A stretch of 64,000 nt of DNA from Gaiellasilicea sp963802765 (GTDB lineage: Bacteria > Actinomycetota > Thermoleophilia > Gaiellales > Gaiellaceae), in the NCBI GenBank assembly GCA_963802765.1, contig CAWDJZ010000013.1:434001-498000 (forward strand). Reading direction: 5' to 3'. Positions within the stretch are counted from its first letter, which is position 1. Each line of letters opens with the position of its first letter. Below, piece by piece: positions 46,223-56,835 of this stretch. A program made the translations under genes and the position numbers. The notes beneath the pieces were generated by a model, which was not told where the DNA came from, did not search any database, and saw only the letters and a list, made by a program, of their open reading frames with translations.

Positions 46223-46226
<4 letters not shown>
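44708..46226 (+). CDS. treZ: Malto-oligosyltrehalose trehalohydrolase (frameshift near 45077)
   Basis: Releases trehalose from maltooligosyl-trehalose; GH13_10. About 505 aa, somewhat shorter than most TreZ (550-600). First frame: RVWAPRARAVAVRLASGDHA (CBM48-like) and LEELVLYELHVGTFSADG. One extra T at 45077 then shifts the frame to TLDGVVPRLAGLRELGVTAI, ELMPVATFPGSRGWGYDGLY, nucleophile in VDGLRLDSVPHVVDDS, acid Glu in ALVISEVGPPDFRSLT, and CGQNHDQVGNRALGDRL, LLFQGEEWGEQAPFRFF. The partner treY is not in the window. The stop overlaps the TTG of glgX. Start GTG 44708. Confidence 0.88.
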
Positions 46227-48340
<2,114 letters not shown>

Positions 48341-48440
48341 GCGTGCGCGAGTTCCGTACGTCTACCAACTTGACTTCGTTCCCGACGTCTCGTTGACTAG
48401 TGGACGAGGTGAAGGGGGAGACGACAGCGGGGGACCGCCC

Positions 48441-49259
48441 GTGAGCGCGAGCGCTGCTGCGGCATCGGCGCACGCGCCGGTCGTTCGGCTCGAAGGAGTC
48501 CACAAGAGCTTCGGCGACAACGAGGTCCTGCGCGGAATCGACCTCGAGGTTGCGCTCGGCGAGGTCCTGACGATCATCGGCCCGAGCGGGAGCGGCAAGA
48601 GCACGCTCCTCCGTTGCATCAACCTGCTCGAGCCGCTCAACGCGGGCAAGGTCTACTTCGAGGGCGACGAGGTCACGCGCAGCGGAGTGAACCTCTCGGC
48701 GGTGCGGCAGCGAATTGGGATGGTGTTCCAGCAGTTCAACCTCTTCCCGCACCTCACGGTGATGGACAACCTGACCCTCGCGGCCCGCCGGATCCGCAAG
48801 CGGTCGCGCGCCGACGCGGAGGGGCGCGCCCGTGTCCTGCTCGGCGAGGTCGGGCTGTCCGAGAAGGCCGATCAGCACCCTCACCAGCTCTCGGGCGGGC
48901 AGCAGCAGCGGGTCGCGATCGCGCGCGCCCTGATGATGGACCCACACGTGATGCTCTTCGACGAGGTCACGTCCGCGCTCGATCCCGAGCTCGTCGGCGA
49001 AGTGCTGGTCGTGATGAGAGACCTGGCCAAGGACGGCATGACGATGCTCGTCGTCACCCACGAGATGCAGTTCGCCCGCGAGGTCGGCGACCGCGTGATC
49101 TTCATGGACGACGGCCGGATCATCGAGGAGGGCATCCCGGGGACGGTGCTCGACAACCCGCGCGAGGAGCGGACGCGGCGGTTCCTGCGCCGCTCGCTCC
49201 AGCTCGCACACTCTCTGGAAGACTTGGAAATCACCGACGAGGAAGGAGCTGTTGAATGA
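48441..49259 (+). CDS. Polar amino acid ABC transporter ATP-binding protein (GlnQ/GluA type)
   Basis: 272 aa from GTG 48441; upstream codons do not resemble the family. Visible: Walker A IIGPSGSGKSTLLRCINLLE near residue 50, Q-loop GMVFQQFNLFPHLTVMDNL, signature QLSGGQQQRVAIARALMMDP, Walker B VMLFDEVTSALDPELVGE, and switch His in TMLVVTHEMQFAREVGD. FNLFPH is typical for amino acid importers. The stop overlaps the ATG of the binding-protein gene (ATGA). The 100 bp before it contain TTGACT at about 48369 but no convincing -10. Confidence 0.93.
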   Translation: MSASAAAASAHAPVVRLEGVHKSFGDNEVLRGIDLEVALGEVLTIIGPSGSGKSTLLRCINLLEPLNAGKVYFEGDEVTRSGVNLSAVRQRIGMVFQQFNLFPHLTVMDNLTLAARRIRKRSRADAEGRARVLLGEVGLSEKADQHPHQLSGGQQQRVAIARALMMDPHVMLFDEVTSALDPELVGEVLVVMRDLAKDGMTMLVVTHEMQFAREVGDRVIFMDDGRIIEEGIPGTVLDNPREERTRRFLRRSLQLAHSLEDLEITDEEGAVE

Positions 49260-50182
49260 AGAGGATCCTCCTGGCGACTGCTGCGGTAGCCGTAGCCGCG
49301 GGCTTCGCCGCGACGCTCGGCTTCGCCCAGCCGGACCGGTCGGCCGCGACCTCCGGGCCCGCCGCCGTCGAGGCGACACCGGCCCTGCCGGCGTTGCCCG
49401 CCGACATCAAGAAGCGGAACCGGTTCATCGCCGGCGTCAAGTGCGACACGCCGCCGTTCGGCTACCTCGACGTCCGGGGTAAGAACGCAGGCATCGACGT
49501 CGAGATCGCCAAGTGGTTCGCGCGCTACGCGTTCGGGCGCGAGCAACGGATCACCTTCGTCTGCGCACCGACGGCGGCGCGGGAACCGCTGTTGACGACA
49601 GGTCGTGTCGACATGGTCATCTCGACGTTCTCCTACACGGCCGACCGCGACACACGCATCGACTTCTCCCGGGCCTACTACAACGCGACGGGGAGGCTGC
49701 TCGTCAAGAACGACTCGCCGATCCGCTCGCTCAACGACATCCGGGGGCGGCGAGTGGCGACGACTCCGGGCTCGATCTACGACCGCTGGATGAGGCGCTG
49801 CTTCCCGACCACGGAGCCCGTCGTCGTCGACAGTGTCACGGCGGCGCTCCTCGCCTTCAACCAGGGGCGGGCGGACGCGGTCATGTTCGACGACTCGTCG
49901 CTCGCGCTCGTTGCGGCGAGCGATCAGTCCGCGAAGCTCACTGCCGACAAGTTCCTGGAGTCGCCGTACGGCATCGGCATCGCGCAGGGCAACGTGGCGC
50001 TCAAGCGCTGGCTCGACTCCCGACTCGCGATCATGAAGCGGAAAGACCAGTTCCTGCCGATCATCAGGAACAACATTGCGCCGCGGTTCGTGCCCGAGTT
50101 CTCGAAGAACATCCTCCGCCCCAACAACAACTTCGCCTTCCGGCCTGCGACGCTCCCGAGCGTCGACACCGTTTGCCCGTAG
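49256..50182 (+). CDS. Amino acid ABC transporter substrate-binding protein
   Basis: 308 aa, exported. Signal peptide of about 24 residues (KRILLATAAVAVAAGFAATL) without a lipobox cysteine. It is followed by the family-3 solute-binding fold: FIAGVKCDTPPFGYLDVRGK, AGIDVEIAKWFARYAFG, GRVDMVISTFSYTADRDTRI, DFSRAYYNATGRLLVKND. This matches GluB-like glutamate/glutamine receptors, but ligand specificity is not certain. The operon order ATPase-receptor-permease-permease matches gluABCD. A strong hairpin follows the stop. Confidence 0.9.
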   Translation: MKRILLATAAVAVAAGFAATLGFAQPDRSAATSGPAAVEATPALPALPADIKKRNRFIAGVKCDTPPFGYLDVRGKNAGIDVEIAKWFARYAFGREQRITFVCAPTAAREPLLTTGRVDMVISTFSYTADRDTRIDFSRAYYNATGRLLVKNDSPIRSLNDIRGRRVATTPGSIYDRWMRRCFPTTEPVVVDSVTAALLAFNQGRADAVMFDDSSLALVAASDQSAKLTADKFLESPYGIGIAQGNVALKRWLDSRLAIMKRKDQFLPIIRNNIAPRFVPEFSKNILRPNNNFAFRPATLPSVDTVCP

Positions 50183-50207
50183 CGATCGACCGGAAGACCA
50201 CGACCAG

Positions 50208-50239
50208 GGGAAGCGGCCGCGGCGACGCGGCCGCTTCCC
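50208..50239 (+). promoter_or_regulatory. GNRA-loop hairpin between receptor and permease genes
   Basis: Arms GGGAAGCGGCCGCG (50208-50221) and CGCGGCCGCTTCCC (50226-50239) pair over 14 bp around the stable tetraloop GCGA. Placed right after the binding-protein gene, such hairpins usually protect the receptor mRNA from decay and lower downstream expression, giving excess receptor over permease. That role is by analogy. Confidence 0.6.
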
Positions 50240-50257
50240 TGTGGGTGCGCTGAGCGC

Positions 50258-50929
50258 GTGCTGCTTGCCTACGACCTGTCGGCCTTCGTCACAGAGAACT
50301 GGGACGAGCTCCTCGACGCCTTCCAGGCCACCCTGAAGGTCTCGGCGGTTGCGATCGCCGGCTCGTTCCTGATCGGCGCGGTCCTCGGCGCCGCCCGCGC
50401 CCACCGCGTCCCCATCGTCAGCCCGATCGCCGCGGTCTACGTCGAGGTGATTCGCAACACGCCCATCCTCGTCCAGATCTTCATGATCTTCTTCGCGCTG
50501 CCGCAGCTGGGGATCCGTCTCGATGCGTTCACGGTCGCCTGGCTCTCGGTGACGATCTGGGGCGGCGCGTTCAACACGGAGAACTTCCGGGCGGGGTTCG
50601 AGGCCGTGCCGCACCGCTACCGCGAGGCCGCGTCCGCGCTCGGCTTCGGCCGGCTCGGCACGTTCCTCAACGTGACGCTGCCGATCGGCGGGCGCATCTC
50701 GCTGCCGTCGTCGATCAACACCTACATCTCCGTCGTCAAGAACACCTCGCTGATGTACGTGATCGGCTATCCCGAGCTGACGACGACGGCGATCAACATC
50801 TCCAGCCTGACTCTCGAGACGCTGGAGGCGCTCACGGTGCTCGCCATCGTCTACCTGACCCTCGTCTGGAGCCTCTCGGCGGCGATTCGCCTCCTCGAGG
50901 CGAGGCTCGCCCTTCCGGAGGCGCGATAG
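50258..50929 (+). CDS. Amino acid ABC transporter permease, first
   Basis: 223 aa His/Glu-type permease, five membrane spans. Visible: VEVIRNTPILVQIFMIFFAL in the family signature region, and the EAA loop REAASALGFGRLGTFLNVTL that contacts the ATPase. Starts with GTG 50258. The next permease begins immediately after its stop. Confidence 0.9.
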   Translation: MLLAYDLSAFVTENWDELLDAFQATLKVSAVAIAGSFLIGAVLGAARAHRVPIVSPIAAVYVEVIRNTPILVQIFMIFFALPQLGIRLDAFTVAWLSVTIWGGAFNTENFRAGFEAVPHRYREAASALGFGRLGTFLNVTLPIGGRISLPSSINTYISVVKNTSLMYVIGYPELTTTAINISSLTLETLEALTVLAIVYLTLVWSLSAAIRLLEARLALPEAR

Positions 50930-51607
50930 ATGCCCGACTGGGCCGGACCGGTCGTTCGCTACATCCTCACGGAGGGCCTTCCCGCGACGCTGCTCATATC
51001 GGCGGTCTCTGTCGTCGGGAGCACGCTGATCGGCGTCGTGCTCGGGACGCTCCTGACGATCCGATTCCGTCCCTCACAGGCGCTGATCCGCCTCTACGTC
51101 GAGATCTTCCGGGGACTGCCGATCCTCGTCACCGTCTTCATCGTCTACTTCGGGCTGCCGTCGATCACGCCCACACTCAAGTTCGGTCCGATCGCGGCAA
51201 CCTCGATCGCGCTCACTCTCTGGGGGAGCGCGCAGGTCGCAGAAGCGACGCGCGGGGCGGTCGGGTCCATTCCCCACGAGCAGCACGAGGCGGCGGCGGC
51301 CCTCGGCTTCGGCTGGGTCGGCCGGCACGAGTTCGTCATCCTCCCCCAGGCTCTCCGCCGGCTGCTGCCGCCTCTCGTCAGCCTGCTCGTGAACATCATC
51401 CAGAACTCGACCCTGGCCGCAGTGATCGGCGGCGTCGAGCTGCTCCAGGCGGGCAAGTCACAATCGGAGCGCTTGACGTTCATCCCCCCGATCGGGCTCG
51501 GCGAGATTCACGCGTTCGAGATCTTCGCTTTCATCGCGGTCATCTTCTTCCTGATCTCGTTCCCGCTCACCCGGCTGGCTGCGCGGCTCGAGAAGCGGCG
51601 CCTCTAG
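50930..51607 (+). CDS. Amino acid ABC transporter permease, second
   Basis: 225 aa, five membrane spans. Visible: RLYVEIFRGLPILVTVFIVY, the EAA loop EQHEAAAALGFGWVGRHEFV, and SLLVNIIQNSTLAAVIGGVE. Forms the heterodimeric channel with the previous permease. It converges with the MsiK-like gene and shares the bases CTAG of both stop codons. Last gene of the importer. Confidence 0.9.
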   Translation: MPDWAGPVVRYILTEGLPATLLISAVSVVGSTLIGVVLGTLLTIRFRPSQALIRLYVEIFRGLPILVTVFIVYFGLPSITPTLKFGPIAATSIALTLWGSAQVAEATRGAVGSIPHEQHEAAAALGFGWVGRHEFVILPQALRRLLPPLVSLLVNIIQNSTLAAVIGGVELLQAGKSQSERLTFIPPIGLGEIHAFEIFAFIAVIFFLISFPLTRLAARLEKRRL

Positions 51608-52782
51608 CGCAGGACGAGCTCGTCGGCTGCCGAGGAGGCGCGGCGCCGGAGGCTCGCCCCCGTCTCGGGGTCGAACCAGTGGAAGCCGGCCGGATCGACC
51701 GCGAGTCGGAGCGGCCGGCCGGGGCGGGCGTCGGTGCGGGCGTCGATGCGCGCGGTGAAGACGGCGCCGTCGCCGGCGATCAGCGCCTCCTCGTCGCGGG
51801 CCGGTCGCACGTCCTCCGCGTCCACCCGGGGCGCGTCCACCGGGAAGATCACATGCGCGTCCGAGCCGAGGTCCTCGACCACGGCCACCTCTGCGTCGAG
51901 CTGCGGCAGCGACGCGTCGGCGAAGGCGGCGTCCTCGAAGCTCTCGGGACGGATGCCGAGGACGACGCTGCCGCGGGCGTCGGGTCGCTGCCCGGGTGCC
52001 AGCGTGATTCGCGTGCTGCCGAGCTCGACGGCGTCGCCGTCCAGCGTCGCCTCGACGAGGTTCATCGCGGGCGAGCCGATGAAGGCGGCGACGAAAAGGT
52101 TGACCGGGTCGCGGTAGAGCGCCTGCGGCGTGTCCACCTGCTGGACCCGGCCGTCGCGCAGCACGGCCACCCGCTGGCCGAGGGTCATCGCTTCGACCTG
52201 GTCGTGTGTGACGTAGACGGTCGTCGCGCCGAGGCGCGCGTGCAGCGCCGAGAGCTCGGCCCGCATGCTGACCCGGAGCTTCGCGTCGAGGTTCGAGAGC
52301 GGCTCGTCCATCAGGAACGCGAGCGGCTCGCGCACGATCGCGCGGCCCATTGCGACCCGCTGGCGCTGGCCGCCGGAGAGCGCCGCGGGGCGCCGGTCGA
52401 GCAGATCCTCGAGCCGCAGCAGCTTGGCGACGCGCTCGACGCGTTCCTTCGCCTGCGCCTTCGGGAGCCGGCGGACCTTGAGCCCGTAGCCGAGGTTCTG
52501 GCGCACGGTCATGTGCGGGTAGAGCGCGTAGCTCTGGAACACCATCGCCACGTCCCGCTCGCGCGGAGCCAGATCGGTGACGTCGCGGCCGCCGATGACG
52601 ACCGTGCCGGCCGTCGCCTCCTCGAGCCCGGCGATCACGCGCAGCAGCGTCGACTTGCCGCAGCCGGACGGCCCGACGAGGACCATGAACTCGCCGTCCT
52701 CGATGCGGAGCGTGACGTCGTCGACCGCACGCACGCCGCCGCCGAACTCCTTCGTCACGCGCTCCAGCAGGATCTCGGCCAT
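51604..52782 (-). CDS. MsiK/MalK-like sugar ABC transporter ATP-binding protein
   Basis: 392 aa. Visible: Walker A VGPSGCGKSTLLRVIAGLEE near residue 38, QSYALYPHMTVRQNL, signature LSGGQRQRVAMGRAIV, Walker B LAFLMDEPLSNLDAKL, and a C-terminal TOBE domain (about 240-370). It has the long regulatory tail of CUT1 sugar importers. The sugar permeases at 58.2-60 kb lack an ATPase of their own, so this is the probable energiser, possibly shared among importers as MsiK is in Streptomyces. It lies at the end of the murQ-nagA transcript; its ATG touches the nagA stop. Confidence 0.9.
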   Translation of the reverse strand: MAEILLERVTKEFGGGVRAVDDVTLRIEDGEFMVLVGPSGCGKSTLLRVIAGLEEATAGTVVIGGRDVTDLAPRERDVAMVFQSYALYPHMTVRQNLGYGLKVRRLPKAQAKERVERVAKLLRLEDLLDRRPAALSGGQRQRVAMGRAIVREPLAFLMDEPLSNLDAKLRVSMRAELSALHARLGATTVYVTHDQVEAMTLGQRVAVLRDGRVQQVDTPQALYRDPVNLFVAAFIGSPAMNLVEATLDGDAVELGSTRITLAPGQRPDARGSVVLGIRPESFEDAAFADASLPQLDAEVAVVEDLGSDAHVIFPVDAPRVDAEDVRPARDEEALIAGDGAVFTARIDARTDARPGRPLRLAVDPAGFHWFDPETGASLRRRASSAADELVLR

Positions 52783-53873
52783 TACGCCGCGACGAGGTGC
52801 TCGCCGCCGACGAGCACCGTCCGGAGCTCGAGCGCGTCGTTCAGGACGACGACGTCGGCCGGGGCGCCCGGGCTCAGCGAGCCGAGGTCGGGCCGCCGGG
52901 CGATCCGCGCCGGAACGGCCGTGGCCGCGCCGACCGCGTCCGCGAGCGGCACGCCGAGCGCATGCAGCCCGCGCACCGCCTCGAGCAGGGTCAGAGAGCT
53001 GCCTGCGAGCACGCCGTCGCCCCGGCGGGCAACACCGTTCCGAACCTCGACGTCCACGTCGCCGAGCCGGAAGTTGCCGTCGCCGACGCCTGCGGCCGCG
53101 ATCGCGTCAGAGACGAGCGCGACGCGCCCTGCCGCCGCGCGCCAGACGACCTGTGCGGTCTCGTCGGCGAGGTGGTTCCCGTCGAGGATCAGCTGGACGA
53201 CCACGTCGTCGCGGGCGAGCGCGGCGCCGGCGATCCCGGGGTCGCGATGGCCGAGCGGCCGCATCGCGTTGAAGAGATGGGTCACCGTCGCTGCGCCGCG
53301 GTCGAAGGCACGGTTGGCCTGGTCTGCCGTCGCGTCCGAGTGCCCGCAGGAGACGACTACCCCGTGCTCGCCGAGCAGGTCGATCAGCTCGAGTGCTCCG
53401 TCCAGCTCGGGCGCGAGCGTCATCTCCGAGACACGGCCGGCCGCGAGCAGGCGCTCGAGCAGCGCAGGGTCGGGGTCGCGGCGCGCCGTGACGGGGTGGG
53501 CGCCGAGCCGGAGCGGCGACAGAAACGGCCCCTCGAGGTGCGCGCCGATCACCCGCGGCCCGACGGGCTCGCGCGGGATCTCGGCGAGCGCGGCGACCAG
53601 CGCCGCCTCGGGCGCCGTGATCAGCGTCGGCTGGAAGGCGGTAACGCCGCACTCGAGCAGCGCCTCGCCCGCGCGGCGGTAGGCAGGCCCGTCGGCGGCG
53701 GCGAAGTCGACGCCGCCGAAGCCGTTCACCTGCAGGTCGACGAGGCCCGGGATCGCGATCCCGCGTGCCACCGCCGTTCAGGCCGACCGCGCGCGACGCG
53801 ACCGTCCGTGACTCTCGACGTCGCCGCGCAGGAGCACGCCGTCCACCACAGCCGCTTCGACCCCCAGTCTCAT
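52782..53873 (-). CDS. nagA: N-acetylglucosamine-6-phosphate deacetylase (three frame jumps near the N-terminus)
   Basis: Deacetylates GlcNAc-6-phosphate to glucosamine-6-phosphate. About 363 aa. ATG 53873 overlaps the murQ stop (ATGA) and reads RLGVEAAVVDGVLLRGDVE, then VTDGRVA, then AVGLNGGG in shifting frames (extra bases near 53813, 53792 and 53766). The main frame then resumes: GIAIPGLVDLQVNGFGG, with FGG and a metal-site region VIGAHLEGPFLSP. Further motifs: CGHSDATADQANRAFDRGAA, THLFNAMRPLGHRDPG, VALVSDAIAAAG with the catalytic Asp. Three single-base insertions cancel out, so the later frame equals the start frame but with a TGA between. Confidence 0.88.
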
Positions 53874-54736
53874 GCCTCCTCCAGTGCGCGCCGGACGACG
53901 CCGTCGGCTCCGTCGAGCAGCCGCCTGGCTTCGTCGGCCTCCCGGCCCGTGAGCAGCGAGACGATCGCGACCTTCGCGTCGCCGCCGGCTGCCGCGAGCG
54001 CCGCGTCGACCTCCTCGCCGGAGGCCTCCGTTGCCAGCTCGACCACTCGGCGCGCACGCGTGCGCAGCTTGGCGTTGCTCGCCACGACGTCGACCATCAG
54101 GTTTCCGTATGTCCGGCCCAGGCGGATCATCGCGACCGTCGAGATCGTGTTCAGGACGAGCTTCTGCGCCGTCCCTGCCTTCATTCGCGTCGAGCCGGCG
54201 ATCACCTCGGGGCCGGTCTCCGCCACGATCTCGTGGTCGGTCAGCTGTCCGAGCGGCGAGCCCGGGACGCACACGACCGAGACGGTGAGCGCCCCCGCGG
54301 CCACCGCCGCCCGGGCAGCGCCGAGCGCGGAGGGAGTGCCGCCGCTGGCCGAGAGGACGACCACGGCGTCCTCGGCCCGGACGTCGTCGAGGCAGGCCGC
54401 TCCGGCGCCCGCGTCGTCCTCGGCCGCACCGTCCGCGGCAACGCGGGCGACCACGCGGCCGTCCGGGAGCCCGAAGGTCGGCCCGCACTCGGAGGCGTCG
54501 ACGGCGCCGATCCGGCCGGACGTGCCTGCTCCGACATAGACCAGCCTGCCGCCTCGTGCGAGCCGCGCCACGATCGCGTCGATCGCCGCGGCCAACGCAG
54601 GCGCCGTCTCGCGCACGGCCGGCGCGACCCGCGCGTCCGCGTCGTTGATCAGCTCGACGAGCTCGAGCGTGGAGCGCAGATCGATGTCCGCGTGCCGCGC
54701 GTCCCGCGCCTCGGTGACGGGGCCGACTCCTGTCAT
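53870..54736 (-). CDS. murQ: N-acetylmuramic acid 6-phosphate etherase
   Basis: Cleaves the lactyl ether of MurNAc-6-phosphate to give GlcNAc-6-phosphate and lactate. 288 aa SIS-domain lyase. Visible: YVGAGTSGRIGAVDASECGP with the catalytic Glu, VLSASGGTPSALGAARAA, and GSTRMKAGTAQKLVLNTIST, all hallmark blocks. Intact. First gene of the minus-strand transcript murQ-nagA-ATPase; the promoter and operator lie in the 86-bp gap to gntR. NagA, encoded next, uses its product. Confidence 0.94.
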   Translation of the reverse strand: MTGVGPVTEARDARHADIDLRSTLELVELINDADARVAPAVRETAPALAAAIDAIVARLARGGRLVYVGAGTSGRIGAVDASECGPTFGLPDGRVVARVAADGAAEDDAGAGAACLDDVRAEDAVVVLSASGGTPSALGAARAAVAAGALTVSVVCVPGSPLGQLTDHEIVAETGPEVIAGSTRMKAGTAQKLVLNTISTVAMIRLGRTYGNLMVDVVASNAKLRTRARRVVELATEASGEEVDAALAAAGGDAKVAIVSLLTGREADEARRLLDGADGVVRRALEEA

Positions 54737-54744
54737 GACCGCGG

Positions 54745-54773
54745 AGTGTAGTACCAGAGCGCCCGGAACACAA
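54745..54773 (-). promoter_or_regulatory. murQ promoter
   Basis: On the minus strand: -35 TTGTGT (54773-54768), a 17-bp spacer and -10 TACACT (54750-54745), 8 nt before the murQ ATG. The operator at 54777-54792 lies immediately upstream of the -35 element. Confidence 0.5.
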
Positions 54774-54776
54774 CGG

Positions 54777-54792
54777 ATTGGTATTGACCATT
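54777..54792. promoter_or_regulatory. GntR/DasR-type operator between murQ and gntR
   Basis: ATTGGT-ATTG-ACCATT, with inner core TGGT-N4-ACCA, the half-site geometry of the DasR responsive element. It overlaps the -35 box of gntR and abuts that of murQ. It is the first of three such sites in this island. Confidence 0.65.
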
Positions 54793-54813
54793 TCGGGGAC
54801 GGCAGGCTACGAT
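54784..54813 (+). promoter_or_regulatory. gntR promoter
   Basis: -35 TTGACC (54784-54789), an 18-bp spacer and -10 TACGAT (54808-54813), 9 nt before the gntR ATG at 54823. The -35 is embedded in the operator, so the regulator probably represses its own gene. Confidence 0.55.
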
Positions 54814-54822
54814 GCGGACCAG

Positions 54823-55587
54823 ATGGCCGCGACGCAGCAGCGAGTCACCAAGCAGAGCCAGGCGCGCGACCAGGTGCTCGACCTGATCGAGCGCGTCGGC
54901 GTCGGGGGCGCGATCCCGTCCGAGCGCCAGCTGAGCCAGGACCTCGGCGTCTCGCGGCTCACCGTCCGCGCCGCGATCGACGAGCTCGCGCGTGAGGGCT
55001 ATCTCGTGCGGCGCCGCGGCAGCGGCACGTTCGTCCGCGAGCCGAAGATCGCGCAGGAGCTGACGATGACGTCCTTCAGCGAGGAGATGCGCCGGCGCGG
55101 CATGCGTCCGGGCTCGAAGACGCTGTCGCTCGACGTCAAGCACGCCGGCGCCTACCTTGGCCGCTGCCTGCACGTCTCTCCGTCCGAGCGGATCGTGGTG
55201 GCAGAGCGGCTCCGCCTCGCCGACGACGAGACGATGGCGATCGAGACGCTGCACGTGCCCGAGCGGATCGTGCCGGGCCTCACGCGCGAGGACTTCGACG
55301 AGACCTCGTTCTACGACCTGCTCGAGGATCGCTACGGGGTCGAGATCGTCGGCGGCGTGCAGACGATCGAGCCCACGGTGACGAACGAGGAAGAGTCCGA
55401 GCTCCTCGGCGTCCCGCTGCACTCGCCCGCGTTCCAGTTCGAGCGCACGACGCGGTCGGACACCGAGATCGTCGAGTTCGTCCGCTCGATCTACCGCGGC
55501 GACCGCTACCGGCTCGTCACCGAGCTGAACCGTCGCGAGCGGCCGGTCGCGGCGCCTGTGTTCGCGCCGCGCGACCAGGAGCAGTGA
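54823..55587 (+). CDS. GntR-family regulator of the HutC/DasR type
   Basis: 254 aa from ATG 54823; the in-frame codons before it overlap the promoter. N-terminal winged helix (about residues 20-80): GAIPSERQLSQDLGVSRLTV and RAAIDELAREGYLVRRRGSG. C-terminal UTRA ligand domain: RLADDETMAIETLHVPERIV, YDLLEDRYGVEIVGGVQTIE, and AFQFERTTRSDTEIVEFVRS. DasR and NagR, of this class, respond to GlcN-6-P or GlcNAc-6-P. Its neighbours murQ, nagA, the SIS protein, the sugar importer and nagZ make the same ligand likely. The stop overlaps the next GTG. Confidence 0.9.
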   Translation: MAATQQRVTKQSQARDQVLDLIERVGVGGAIPSERQLSQDLGVSRLTVRAAIDELAREGYLVRRRGSGTFVREPKIAQELTMTSFSEEMRRRGMRPGSKTLSLDVKHAGAYLGRCLHVSPSERIVVAERLRLADDETMAIETLHVPERIVPGLTREDFDETSFYDLLEDRYGVEIVGGVQTIEPTVTNEEESELLGVPLHSPAFQFERTTRSDTEIVEFVRSIYRGDRYRLVTELNRRERPVAAPVFAPRDQEQ

Positions 55588-56667
55588 CCGCCGTGGCCGC
55601 AGCGCGTGCCACTCCGGGAACGCCCGGCGCGCAGCTGCTGGCCGAGATCCGCGAGCAGCCGGCCGCCCTGCGTCGCCTGCTCGAGCACGCCGGCGAGTAC
55701 GCCGCGGTCGCGACCCAGGCCGTGCGGCGCGGCAGTCCGCTCGTCCGCATGGTCGGCCACGGCTCCTCCGACAACGCCGCCTCGTACGGCGTCTACGCGT
55801 TCGGCCTGCTCCCCGGCTGGACGGCGCTCCGCGACTCGATCTCGCTCTCCGTCTACTACGGCGCGCAGGTCGACGTCCGCGGCTCGGGCGTGATCGGGCT
55901 CTCGCAGTCCGGCCAGACGCCCGACGTGCTCGAGTACGTGGAGCGCGCCAGAGCCCGCGGCGCGCTCACGATCGCGATCACGAACGAGCCCGGCTCGGCG
56001 CTCGCCGAGACCGCCGAGGCCGTCCTGCCGCTCGCGGCCGGCTCCGAGCACGCGGTCGCGGCGACGAAGACCTACACGAACCAGGTGGCGGCGCTGGCTC
56101 TGCTCGCGGGATTCGCGGCCGGCCGGGGATCCGAGCTCGTGGACGGGATCACGCGCACCGCCGACCTGCTCGAAGAGCTCCTGCCCGCGCTCGAGCGGCG
56201 AGTCATCCGAGCTGGCCGTCTCGCTCGCATTCGTGGGTCGGATGTTCGTAATCGGCCGCGGCCCGGAGTTTGCGACGGCGCGCGAGATCTCGCTGAAGCT
56301 GCTCGAGACGTGCCGCGTGGCAGCCGAGCCGTTGACCGCGACCGACCTCGTGCACGGCCCCGTTGCCGCGATCGACGGCCTGTTCCCGGTCTGGACGATT
56401 GCCTCGGCCGACGAGAGCCTGCCGGCGGTGCGCGAGGCGGCGGCGCGGGCGCGCGCAGCCGGCGCGCTGCTGATCGCGAGCGGCACCGCGGCGAACGAGA
56501 TCGCAGAGGCCGAGCACCACCTGCCCGTGCCCGCGCCGCCGCTGCCGCTGCTGACGCCGCTACTCTCCGTCGCCCCGGGACAGCTGCTCGCCTGGGCGCT
56601 CGCGCAGGCACGCGGGCTCGACCCCGATCGCCCCAACGGGCTCAGCAAGGTCACATTGGCGCTGTGA
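55584..56667 (+). CDS. Double-SIS sugar isomerase/deaminase-like protein (frameshift near 56203)
   Basis: About 360 aa with two SIS domains and no glutaminase domain. First domain: VRMVGHGSSDNAASYGVYAF, GVIGLSQSGQTPDVLEYVER, and TKTYTNQVAALALLAGFA. One inserted base near 56203 shifts the frame to SSELAVSLAFVGRMFVIGRG. Second domain: EFATAREISLKLLETC, EPLTATDLVHGPVAAIDG, and a C-terminus with LAQARGLDPDRPNGLSKVT. This equals the isomerase half of GlmS, as in NagB-II/AgaS-type glucosamine-6-phosphate deaminases. It would convert the NagA product to fructose-6-phosphate. The exact substrate is inferred from context. GTG start overlaps the gntR stop. Confidence 0.85.
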
Positions 56668-56677
56668 CGCGTCCCCG

Positions 56678-56693
56678 TCAGGTCAATACCAGT
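56678..56693. promoter_or_regulatory. GntR/DasR-type operator, second site
   Basis: On the minus strand ACTGGT-ATTG-ACCTGA; its core TGGTATTGACC is identical to the site at 54779. It lies 11 bp after the SIS gene stop and 143 bp before the binding-protein gene. Confidence 0.55.
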
Positions 56694-56788
56694 ACGAGAA
56701 CCAGGTGGGGCGGCAATTGGCTTGCAAATGAGATCGAATCCAGATCTTGACATTGCCGGTCTGGTGTGCAAGCCTGCGCCCGAAGCCA

Positions 56789-56804
56789 ATTGGTCTGTAC
56801 CAAT
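56789..56804. promoter_or_regulatory. GntR/DasR-type operator, third site
   Basis: ATTGGT-CTGT-ACCAAT, perfect half-sites with the same 4-bp spacing. It lies 32 bp before the importer gene ATG. A consensus -35 TTGACA at 56747-56752 stands upstream, without a clear -10, so a repressor here could block elongation or initiation of the sugar importer operon. Confidence 0.6.
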
Positions 56805-56835
56805 CCGGCGTATCCGACTCCCAGGAGGGTCGCAG

